Below, piece by piece: positions 11,685-19,012 of a stretch of 19,979 nucleotides of DNA. Source of the DNA: Pseudomonadota bacterium (GTDB taxonomy: Bacteria > Cyanobacteriota > Vampirovibrionia > LMEP-6097). The notes beneath the pieces are model-generated. The model saw nothing but the letters and a program-made list of their open reading frames with translations. It did no database searches and was not told the origin of the DNA. The stretch is taken from positions 1-19,979 of the forward strand of contig RFQS01000010.1 in the NCBI GenBank assembly GCA_009924885.1, in the 5' to 3' direction. Each line of letters starts with the position of its first letter. Positions within the stretch are counted from its first letter, which is position 1. Position numbers and translations under genes: made by a program.

Positions 11685-14279
11685 ATGCACATCATAGTCT
11701 ATGGAATAGGATCAGTCGGGGGTTTTTACTCTAGCTTGATAGCTGATGCTATTGCGAAGAGAAAACTTAATGACGAAAACGCAGAAATTAAAGATTGCGA
11801 GCAGTGCCCTCATAGATTGAGTTTAATTGCTAGACCAAGGACGGTGGAGGCGATAAATGAAAATGGTTATATTGAGCTGAGAACAGTCATTACTGGTGGT
11901 GATACGACTAGCCTAAAAGTAGATAAAAAGTATTTTAATTTAGTGACATCCTATGAAGAATTAGAGATTAATCCTGAAGAAGAGAAGCTAGTAATGCTTT
12001 GTGTTAAATCTAAAGATAGTGTTCATTGTGCTGAGGATATTAAAACTAAGTTTGATAATAAAACGGTAGTACTTTCTGTGCAGAATGGAGTTAGCAATGA
12101 AGAGAGAATTGAATCTGTCCTAGGTAAGGGTTCTGTGCTTGGCTGTTTAACTAATGTCGCTTCTGAAACGATAGAGCCTGGAATCTATATTCAGATATAT
12201 AATCCAGTAAATTTATATCGTTTACAATTCGGTGAACTCAGGGCTGAACAGTCTTCTGGTCGTGTTGAGAAAATTCATCAGGTTTTTCTAGATATGGGTC
12301 TGACAGCTAGAACCTCTAATGAAATTATTAAAGATCAGTGGTCTAAGCTAGTATGGAACTCTGCTTTTAATCCTTTAAGTGCTTTATATAGAGCTGATTT
12401 GGGTGGTATTACGAGCCATCCACAAGCTAGAGAGGAGGCTTTAGGGATTATGAATGAGACGACTAGAGTTGCTAATGCACTTGGAATAACTCTGGATATG
12501 GATCTGCCGAATAAGCATTGGGAACTTACGAACAGAAAAGAATGGGCGAGTTTTAGAACTTCTATGTTACAAGATTTGGAAGCGGGTAAAGATATTGAGA
12601 TAGATGAGCTTTTGGGTTTGATTGTAGAAAAGGGTTTAGAAGTAGGAGTCCCAACTCCTTATGCTCAAAGGGTTTTTGATGCTTTAAGTAAAAGTCTAAT
12701 TATTTTTCTACTGTTTTTAAGTAGTTTTTTGGCTGGTGTTTTTCAGGATCTTAAAGCTACAGAAGTTCCTGCTAGTGTTAAGTCTGCGATACAGAAACTC
12801 TATCCTGAAGCTAAATTTAGATATGATGGAATTTTAGAAACTAAAAATAAACAGTGGCTGTTATTGATTAATCCTAAGGACGACGAAAACGCAGAAATTG
12901 AAGATTTGGAGCAGCTTGGGACTGCTCCAAATCGTGCAAGTTCAAGGCTGAGGAGGACGAATGACCGCAGTGTACTACCAGTACATGAGGATCATGAGGA
13001 CAACGAAAACGCAGAAATTGAAGATTTGGAACAGTCCCCTGATGGTGATTTACTTTTTGGTAATTCTTATATTTATACACCAATTGAGAATAATACTATT
13101 AAGGGTTACAGCGAATACGCTCCTCTAATTAAAGATAGAATTTTATCTTTCGTTATTCCTTCAGACTTCCTTGTCCCTAAAGGCTTTTCCTTGCCACGTG
13201 ATTTAGGTGTACTTTCTGATGAGCTGCCTATACCTTTACGCAACAGTCAGTTATCTACAGTTAAGGAATTAGAACTTAAGACTCTACTCGCTGCCGAAAG
13301 AGTTAAGGAAATTCGTTTTTTAGCTTATAGTAGTTTAGATAATGGTTTTGCATTAATTAAGCTTGCCAAAAATGCTGAAAATCCTAGCAGTGTTGAGGAG
13401 TTGAAGGCTGATAAGGATTTGGTTTGGATAAGTAAAATTAATAAGACTAAAAAAAATATACTTTTAGCAGATTATAGTACTGCTAAGATCTATGAGTTAG
13501 ATTCAGATTTTAAAGCAGATAGCTTTAAGTTTAAAGAACTAGCTGATTTGAAGCCGTTTATACATGAAAATGGTTTACTAGATTTCGATTTAGAACATAA
13601 GACTATTTATGCCTTAAGTCAAAAGGATTCTAAAATTTATGCGATAAATACTAATAATAAAAAAATTATTAGCGAAATACAGCTATCAAACCTAGTTACT
13701 GAGATGGAACCTTTTGATTTTTCGAGTAACACTGCGAAATTATTAGTCGTGAATTCTCGTGGAGCGAACGAAATTAGTTTTATAGATACTAGTAACTATC
13801 AGGTTGCACAGATTTTAAAGTATAAAAAAGGTGATGAGCAGAATATTATTTTTGATTTTGTTATTAATAAAGATCTCTTAGTGACTGCAAGTGAGCATAT
13901 TAAAGATGAAAATATTAAGGGTAAAGTAAATGTTTATAGTTCTATTAGTAAAGAATTAATGCAAAGCTATGATTTAGACTATATTCCACAGAAAGTCTCT
14001 TTTATAGATGATGGCAGGATGATCTTAATTCTAGGTTTTAATAAAGCTAGGGAAAGCTTCCTAACGAAAATAGATCTTAAGACGAAAGAAGTCTTATTGC
14101 AAAAATCTTTAGGAGCTGATGTCTTGTCTGCAAGGACTTTTGCTTTTAATAGAGATGAAAGTTTATTGCTGATCTCAAGTATCGAGAGTAAATTAATTAC
14201 TGTAATTGATTTGAAAAATCTTGAGCTACTTAAAAAAATAGAGACAGAAACTGTTTACGATAAATTAATAGCTCTTTAG
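11685..14279 (+). CDS. panE: PanE-like 2-dehydropantoate reductase fused to an exported beta-propeller domain
   Basis: One uninterrupted frame of 864 residues joins two unrelated parts. Residues 1-335 resemble ketopantoate reductase (NADPH-dependent, pantothenate synthesis): VYGIGSVGGFYSS carries the GxGxxG dinucleotide motif, LCVKSKD and LSVQNGVSNEERIE follow, then the family block KDQWSKLVWNSAFNPLSAL and the C-terminal GVPTPYAQRV. Residues 338-353 (LIIFLLFLSSFLAGVF), preceded by Lys and followed by LKATE, look like a signal peptide or anchor. The remainder, about 450-864, resembles YVTN-type beta-propeller repeats. The PanE part ends where a normal PanE would, so a lost stop between two genes or a real fusion are both possible; I see no in-frame ATG or GTG for a separate second gene. 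I chose the ATG at 11685 because the NAD-binding strand starts there; an upstream ATG (11505) would run antisense through mscS. Two palindromic-element insertions lie in it (residues 30-42 and 399-451). Confidence 0.75.
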   Translation: MHIIVYGIGSVGGFYSSLIADAIAKRKLNDENAEIKDCEQCPHRLSLIARPRTVEAINENGYIELRTVITGGDTTSLKVDKKYFNLVTSYEELEINPEEEKLVMLCVKSKDSVHCAEDIKTKFDNKTVVLSVQNGVSNEERIESVLGKGSVLGCLTNVASETIEPGIYIQIYNPVNLYRLQFGELRAEQSSGRVEKIHQVFLDMGLTARTSNEIIKDQWSKLVWNSAFNPLSALYRADLGGITSHPQAREEALGIMNETTRVANALGITLDMDLPNKHWELTNRKEWASFRTSMLQDLEAGKDIEIDELLGLIVEKGLEVGVPTPYAQRVFDALSKSLIIFLLFLSSFLAGVFQDLKATEVPASVKSAIQKLYPEAKFRYDGILETKNKQWLLLINPKDDENAEIEDLEQLGTAPNRASSRLRRTNDRSVLPVHEDHEDNENAEIEDLEQSPDGDLLFGNSYIYTPIENNTIKGYSEYAPLIKDRILSFVIPSDFLVPKGFSLPRDLGVLSDELPIPLRNSQLSTVKELELKTLLAAERVKEIRFLAYSSLDNGFALIKLAKNAENPSSVEELKADKDLVWISKINKTKKNILLADYSTAKIYELDSDFKADSFKFKELADLKPFIHENGLLDFDLEHKTIYALSQKDSKIYAINTNNKKIISEIQLSNLVTEMEPFDFSSNTAKLLVVNSRGANEISFIDTSNYQVAQILKYKKGDEQNIIFDFVINKDLLVTASEHIKDENIKGKVNVYSSISKELMQSYDLDYIPQKVSFIDDGRMILILGFNKARESFLTKIDLKTKEVLLQKSLGADVLSARTFAFNRDESLLLISSIESKLITVIDLKNLELLKKIETETVYDKLIAL
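11772..11810 (+). repeat. Half copy of the palindromic element inside the PanE domain
   Basis: GACGAAAACGCAGAAATT followed by AAAGATTGCGAGCAGTGCCCT matches the 3' end of the full element at 13002-13040, with a few changes. It encodes DENAEIKDCEQ at residues 30-40. It falls in the loop after the first helix of the dinucleotide-binding domain, just before RLSLIARP, where ordinary PanE proteins have a short turn. The 5' part of the element is absent. Confidence 0.7.
12877..12914 (+). repeat. Half copy of the palindromic element, direct repeat of 12997-13034
   Basis: These 38 bases match 12997-13034 at 36 of 38 positions, exactly 120 bp upstream and in the same frame (ENAEIEDLEQ in both). Its last 12 bases (GATTTGGAGCAG) pair perfectly with 12922-12933 (CTGCTCCAAATC) across a 7-base loop, so it also forms a hairpin with the left arm of the adjoining full copy. 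Confidence 0.85.
12918..13038 (+). repeat. Full 121-bp palindromic in-frame element, copy A
   Basis: The outer arms are GGGACTGCTCCAAATC (12918-12933) and GATTTGGAACAGTCCC (13023-13038), complementary at 15 of 16 positions. Between them is an 89-bp core containing an inner imperfect hairpin: ATGACCGCAGTGTAC (12961-12975), a 5-base loop, and GTACATGAGGATCAT (12981-12995). The core is about 90% identical to copy B at 17593-17681. It encodes SSRLRRTNDRSVL, then VHEDHED and NENAEIEDLEQ, hydrophilic and strongly charged. By my count the core is about 47% GC, richer than its surroundings. It lies between the signal-like segment and the propeller of the host protein. Confidence 0.9.
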
Positions 14280-14291
14280 AAGTATGAAATT

Positions 14292-15506
14292 ATGAATATT
14301 GGCGATAAAACTTTAAGAGCAAGAAGCGTTTATATTCATTTACCTTTCTGTAAAAGCATATGTCCATATTGTGATTTTGCTTCTTATGCTAATAAAAGTG
14401 CTGAGATGAAAGCCGCTTATTTAGCGGCTTTAAAAACTGAGATCAGAGCTGTAGGTGACTTGTTAGGAAATATTTTTTGCAATGGGGGCGCAGAATCTGC
14501 AAGTAAATTTACTATAGATACAGTATTTTTTGGTGGTGGTACACCGAGTATTCATTCAGCAAGTGAGATAGAGGGAATATTAAGCGTACTTAAAGAATAT
14601 TTAGTTTTCAGTGATGATGCAGAAATCACTCTAGAAGCGAATCCTGGGACTGTTGATTTAGAGAAGCTCCAGGCTTTTAAGGATATTGGTATAAATAGGT
14701 TAAGTATCGGAGCTCAGACGTTTAACCAGGGTATTTTAAGTAAACTTGCCCGAGGACATACAGTGGAAGAGACTTTTGAGATTATTGATTTGATTAAAAA
14801 AGTTAATTTTAAGTCTTGGAGCTTTGATCTGATTTATGGTTTACCGCATCAAAGCCTTGATGATTGGAAATCCACATTAGAACTAGCTTTAGAGAAAGGG
14901 AGTCCACATCTTTCTGCTTATGCTCTGAGCATTGAGCCGATTACGCCCTTTGGTAGTATTTATGGTAGTTCTGAGCATCCAGATTTGGCTGGGGAAGAGG
15001 CTCTTGCTGAAATGTATGAAGTCTGCAATCAAATGCTTAAGGAGAAAGGCTTAAATCGTTATGAAGTTAGTAATTGGGCTAAAGATAGCCATGAATCTAG
15101 GCATAATTTATGTTACTGGAAGGCTGATGAATACTTAGCATTTGGGCTTAGTGCCCATGGCTATTTAAGGGGTTATCGCTTTGCACATAGACGTGATATA
15201 GAAGAATACATTCGTTTATTTACTCAGCCTGTAGATATAATCCAGAAGGCATTAGGGACTGGAACTATATACGAAGATTATAAGTTTATCGGTAAGAAAG
15301 AAGCTTTAGAAGAGGAGATTATGCTTGGACTTCGCTTGAGTACTGGTCTTGAGAAGCGTAATGAGATTTTAAATTTATTAAATAGAGAGAAAATAAATAC
15401 CTTAATTAGTGAGGGGTTTATTCTGGAATATCCAGATAGATTCACGCTTAGTGAGAAGGGTTATTTTTTAAGTAACGGTGTGATTTCTTATATACTTGCA
15501 GGGTGA
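14292..15506 (+). CDS. hemW: HemW-type radical SAM haem chaperone (HemN-like)
   Basis: The 404-residue protein belongs to the HemN/HemW radical SAM family. HLPFCKSICPYCDF near residue 18 gives the CxxxCxxC [4Fe-4S] site; after the third Cys comes Asp-Phe rather than a fourth Cys, the HemW form, so it is more likely a haem-trafficking protein than a coproporphyrinogen oxidase. Other marks are VFFGGGTPS, LEANPGT, RLSIGAQTF, LIYGLPHQSLDDW, RYEVSNWAK and HNLCYWKADEYLAFGLSAHG. A loop of about 10 extra residues precedes VFFGGGTPS. It starts 13 bp after the PanE fusion gene and its stop overlaps the start of resB. Placement directly before System II cytochrome c genes fits a role in haem supply to respiratory proteins. 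Confidence 0.92.
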   Translation: MNIGDKTLRARSVYIHLPFCKSICPYCDFASYANKSAEMKAAYLAALKTEIRAVGDLLGNIFCNGGAESASKFTIDTVFFGGGTPSIHSASEIEGILSVLKEYLVFSDDAEITLEANPGTVDLEKLQAFKDIGINRLSIGAQTFNQGILSKLARGHTVEETFEIIDLIKKVNFKSWSFDLIYGLPHQSLDDWKSTLELALEKGSPHLSAYALSIEPITPFGSIYGSSEHPDLAGEEALAEMYEVCNQMLKEKGLNRYEVSNWAKDSHESRHNLCYWKADEYLAFGLSAHGYLRGYRFAHRRDIEEYIRLFTQPVDIIQKALGTGTIYEDYKFIGKKEALEEEIMLGLRLSTGLEKRNEILNLLNREKINTLISEGFILEYPDRFTLSEKGYFLSNGVISYILAG

Positions 15507-16635
15507 TAAGATTAGCTACTGTAAAGGTTCAGATCTGTCTTTGAAGTTGTTGCATTACATAAAATTACTCAGTTCTTTTAAATTGACCCTATTTATATTA
15601 GTGTCCTTAATGTTGCTTATTTTTTTCGGGACTCTTTACCAGGCAGAACACGGTCTTTATTTGGCTCAGAAGAAGTTTTTTGATTCCTTAATTATCGTAG
15701 ATGGTTTTCTTGTTTTGCCAGGCGTGGTTTTGATTATGTGGCTAGCTTTTATTAATTTAACGACGTTTCTTATATTTAAATTTAATTACAGTTGGTCTAA
15801 GCTCGGTTTATTTATTAGTCATCTAGGCTTGGTGACTCTGCTTCTAGGCGGTTTTTACACCCTTTATTACAGTAAAGAATCCTTGATCACTGTAAGGGAA
15901 GGTGAGCAGACGAATATGGCTGCTGATTATTATAAGTGGCAGGTCCGTATCGTGGAAAAGTCTTCAGAGATTATTATTCCATTTGAAATAGATTCTAAAA
16001 ATTTATCAGATGGTGTTAAAGCTTCTTTTAAGAAAGCTTTACCTACACTTAGATTCGAGAAATTTTACCCAAATGGTCAAGTTTTTGAAACACCCTTTGC
16101 TGGGACTATCGCTAAGGAATTGCCTTTAACTAAAGACTTTGAACAGAATCAGCCACTATTAATATTTACTGATATTCAAAGTAAGGAGAAAGTTTATTTA
16201 GATGACTTTAATTATAAGGTTTTAACCAGTAAAAATAGTGATGGTACTTTAAATCAAATGATTCTAGAAAGAGTAGTTTCAGAATTACCGATCTCTATTA
16301 GGCTTGAAGATGTAAGAAGGGATCTGCATCCTAATACTCAGGTGGCTAAGGCTTATGCTAGTACTATTAGTGTTTTAGATGAAGGTTCTAAGCTCTCTCG
16401 AAAGGTGGAAATATCTATGAATAAGCCTTTTAGGTATAAGGACTATACTTTTTTCCAATCTAGCTATGGCATAGACTCTGATGGACAAGAGTTTTCATCT
16501 TTTGCTGTAGTGAAAAATGCTGGTAGATTAGTTCCTTATATAGCTAGCTTTTTAACCACTTTAGGTTTAGTTATTCATTTTATTATGCAGTTTTTAAAAT
16601 TCTCTAGGCAGAGATCTTCAGGAGGCATAGCATGA
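15496..16635 (+). CDS. resB: ResB/Ccs1-like cytochrome c biogenesis protein
   Basis: ResB (Ccs1) works with CcsA in System II, carrying haem across the membrane and keeping apocytochrome reduced for attachment. The 379-residue protein has three N-terminal membrane segments (about residues 30-46, 68-95 and 103-123), a large exported domain (about 125-340) and a last helix at ~346-366. H109 in LFISHLGLVTLL is a candidate haem ligand. YKDYTFFQSSYGID near 320 is the typical ResB block just before the last helix. The TTG start at 15496 overlaps the hemW stop; an in-frame TTG at 15541 is an alternative, and neither has a good ribosome site. Its stop overlaps the ccsA ATG. Confidence 0.88.
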   Translation: MQGDKISYCKGSDLSLKLLHYIKLLSSFKLTLFILVSLMLLIFFGTLYQAEHGLYLAQKKFFDSLIIVDGFLVLPGVVLIMWLAFINLTTFLIFKFNYSWSKLGLFISHLGLVTLLLGGFYTLYYSKESLITVREGEQTNMAADYYKWQVRIVEKSSEIIIPFEIDSKNLSDGVKASFKKALPTLRFEKFYPNGQVFETPFAGTIAKELPLTKDFEQNQPLLIFTDIQSKEKVYLDDFNYKVLTSKNSDGTLNQMILERVVSELPISIRLEDVRRDLHPNTQVAKAYASTISVLDEGSKLSRKVEISMNKPFRYKDYTFFQSSYGIDSDGQEFSSFAVVKNAGRLVPYIASFLTTLGLVIHFIMQFLKFSRQRSSGGIA

Positions 16636-18947
16636 GAGAGACCGCTCTAAAACTCCATTTTCTGCGTTTTTATTTCTTAGTATTAGTAATCTTACTGTCT
16701 TTTAGCGCAGTTTCAGCAGTTGAGCCTAATTTAGAAAAGATAAAAAGTCTCTCTAAGCCATTTTCAGAGCTTTTAATTTTAGATCAAGGGCGATATAAGC
16801 CTCTTGATAGTTATGCTAGAACTAAGCTCTTACAGTTTTCGGGTAAAACCTCTATTAAATTAAATCTCAGTGAAAATAAAACTCGTGCGGGTGAATTCCC
16901 TGCTTCTAAGCCTCTTAATAAAACCGAAAAAATTAGCTATATGGAATGGTTTACAGCAGCAGTCTTTGAGCCAGATTCAATCTACTCAGCTAAGCTTTTT
17001 CTAATTAATAACCCAGAAGTTTTAACTGCGATTAATGTAGCTGTAGATTCGCATCGCCGTTATAGCTATGATGAATTGCGTGAGAGTATTTCTACTTTAA
17101 ATCAGCTTGCTGCCCAAGCGGAGAGTAAGCCAGAGGAGAAAAGATCTTTAGTAGAGAAGGAGCTAATTAGAGTTTCTAATAATTTTCATGAATTTACTCA
17201 GATAGCCAGTAGTTTCAGTTTATTTCAGAGAAAGCCTATGCTAGCTGATTTGGCTAAACCTGAATTATTAATAGCCTTAGGAATTAATGAGGGTGGTGAA
17301 AATGCAGAGATTAGTTTATTTAATATTGTGGGTAAAGCCTCAGAGCTAGAGCAGATTATTAATTCTAAATCTGCTTTAAAACCTGATGCAGTTAAGCTAG
17401 GCTTCGTGCTTTATTCATGGATAGAGAGTTACAGAGAATATTTAAACATCTTTAGAAGAGAGGAAGTCACAGCTATTTTAGCAAATCCGCTACCTAAGGA
17501 CGCTGCTGTGAGTCAAGAAGGGCATTTAGAGTTTGTAAACCCTTGGACTTATTTTTATGAAATTCAGTCACATCTTGGGCGTGTAGCCAAACGAACAAGT
17601 TCAAGGCTGAGGAGGACGAATGACCGCAGTGTACTGGGTGTACATGAGGATCACGAGGACGACGAAAACGCAGAAATTGGAGTTTCGCTACACGCCCATC
17701 CTGATGAGCTCAAGGTATTAGCGAATGCTAGTAAATTAGATTCATTGAGATATTGTCAGAAATTACAGCAGGCTTATGATACTGCTGATGTTACGGTGTT
17801 TAAAGAATCGGTGAAAACTTTAAATGAGCTAAATTTTACTTATATAAAGTCTTTAAATAAATCGCAGCCAAAGCTAAGCCTAGAGCTGCTTTACAATAGA
17901 GTGAATCCTCTTGCAAATGCGCAGCTTTTTTATTTACTCTCTCTCTTGGTTTTAGTGTTTAGGTCTATGGTCTTTTATGGGAGGAAGCCTTCGGGCAAAA
18001 GTATAAGCTTTTTAAATAGTATTTCCAAAAGCTTTGACGCTGGAAAGTTTGCTTCTGCATTCTTCCTAATAGGCTTTGGGCTTCACGCTCTCGCTATTAT
18101 GCTTAGGATATTTATTCTAGAGCGAGCACCGGTTAGTAATCTCTATGAGACTTTTGTCTTTGTTGCTTTTGTAACTGCTTTACTCGGATTGATTTTAAAA
18201 TTCATTACGAAGGAAAAAGAGATAAGCACTTTCTTGGGAAGTTTATCTGCCTTCGCTCTTCTGTTAATCGCTTCTAAATTCGTTACGGATGGCGATAGCA
18301 TGAAGGTTTTAATCGCTGTTTTAGATTCTAATTTTTGGTTAAGTACCCATGTTATAGCGGAAATGATAGGTTATGCCGGGGTTTCTTTAGCTGGTTTAAT
18401 CGGGCATGTTTATTTAATCAAGTATTTAATAAGACAGCGCCATCTTTCGCTCAATGAGAGTATTTCAGCAGATGATCCTTATCATAACTTTATGGTTTCC
18501 GTTCAGTCACATCACACTCTTGTTTCAGAGATAGATCTAAAGTTTTTAAATAAGATTATTTTAGGAATGATAGGATTCGGTCTCTGTTTTACTTTCCTTG
18601 GCACTATGCTAGGTGGCATATGGGCAGATCAATCCTGGGGACGCTTCTGGGGTTGGGACCCTAAGGAAAATGGAGCTTTGTTAATTATTCTATGGACGGC
18701 GATTACCCTGCACGCTAGGTTAGCTGGCTATATCAAAGATTTCGGTGTGGCTGTTTTTGCCATTATCGGAACTATGGTGGTCATGCTGTCTTGGTTCGGT
18801 GTAAATTTACTTGGTGTAGGTTTACATTCCTATGGTTTTACCGAGGGCTTAGTGATTAATCTTTTAAGTTACTTTTTTATAGAGTTTGTTTTTATTTTTG
18901 CGGTGATTTTTTTGCAGAGGCGTTTTTTAAATAGAATCAAGAGCTAA
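16632..18947 (+). CDS. ccsA: CcsA/ResC cytochrome c synthase subunit with large N-terminal exported domain
   Basis: The 771-residue protein has a signal peptide (~1-30), an exported domain to ~410, and a multi-helix CcsA domain after it. The haem-handling WWD motif is at 669-679 (WGRFWGWDPKE), flanked by the conserved histidines H573 (LSTHVIAEMIGYA) and H732 (GVGLHSYGF). RAPVSNLYE, near residue 500, is another CcsA hallmark. The N-terminal part with GRYKPLDSYAR resembles the extra domain of CcsA-type proteins in Bacteroidetes and some other phyla. AGGAGG lies 6 bases before the ATG, which overlaps the resB stop (ATGA). One full palindromic element (17577-17697, residues 316-355) is inserted in the exported domain, well away from the haem site, so the protein could remain functional. 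Confidence 0.93.
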   Translation: MRETALKLHFLRFYFLVLVILLSFSAVSAVEPNLEKIKSLSKPFSELLILDQGRYKPLDSYARTKLLQFSGKTSIKLNLSENKTRAGEFPASKPLNKTEKISYMEWFTAAVFEPDSIYSAKLFLINNPEVLTAINVAVDSHRRYSYDELRESISTLNQLAAQAESKPEEKRSLVEKELIRVSNNFHEFTQIASSFSLFQRKPMLADLAKPELLIALGINEGGENAEISLFNIVGKASELEQIINSKSALKPDAVKLGFVLYSWIESYREYLNIFRREEVTAILANPLPKDAAVSQEGHLEFVNPWTYFYEIQSHLGRVAKRTSSRLRRTNDRSVLGVHEDHEDDENAEIGVSLHAHPDELKVLANASKLDSLRYCQKLQQAYDTADVTVFKESVKTLNELNFTYIKSLNKSQPKLSLELLYNRVNPLANAQLFYLLSLLVLVFRSMVFYGRKPSGKSISFLNSISKSFDAGKFASAFFLIGFGLHALAIMLRIFILERAPVSNLYETFVFVAFVTALLGLILKFITKEKEISTFLGSLSAFALLLIASKFVTDGDSMKVLIAVLDSNFWLSTHVIAEMIGYAGVSLAGLIGHVYLIKYLIRQRHLSLNESISADDPYHNFMVSVQSHHTLVSEIDLKFLNKIILGMIGFGLCFTFLGTMLGGIWADQSWGRFWGWDPKENGALLIILWTAITLHARLAGYIKDFGVAVFAIIGTMVVMLSWFGVNLLGVGLHSYGFTEGLVINLLSYFFIEFVFIFAVIFLQRRFLNRIKS
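17577..17697 (+). repeat. Full 121-bp palindromic in-frame element, copy B
   Basis: The outer arms are GGGCGTGTAGCCAAAC (17577-17592) and GTTTCGCTACACGCCC (17682-17697), complementary at 15 of 16 positions. The enclosed core is 89 bp, the same as in copy A, with the inner hairpin at 17620-17634 and 17640-17654. The arms differ from those of copy A at 7 of 16 positions, yet five of these differences are compensated on the other side. It encodes SSRLRRTNDRSVLGVHEDHED followed by DENAEI in the ccsA frame, between SHL and the resumed host sequence HPDELKV. Confidence 0.92.
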
Positions 18948-18952
18948 AACTT

Positions 18953-18977
18953 TAGCTTTCTTAGTATAATAAAGCTA
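18953..18977 (+). promoter_or_regulatory. Inverted repeat with embedded -10 box before the 19013 gene
   Basis: TAGCTTT (18953-18959) and AAAGCTA (18971-18977) are perfect inverted repeats flanking a TATAAT at 18965-18970. It may be a promoter with an operator, or a weak terminator of ccsA (a U-rich TTCTATATTT follows). No good -35 box is visible. Confidence 0.35.
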
Positions 18978-19012
18978 TTCTATATTTACTCATTAACTGA
19001 TTCTTAAGGTAT

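Noticed and set aside
12918..13038. CRISPR or tandem-repeat array
   Set aside because: Only two 38-bp repeats at one locus and one separate copy in another gene; the intervening sequence is itself the repeated core, not a set of unique spacers.
12874..13083. Minus-strand ORF of 69 codons across the element insertion
   Set aside because: It is the complement of the repeated element inside a long, well-supported plus-strand gene; its apparent internal repeats are just the direct repeats on the opposite strand.
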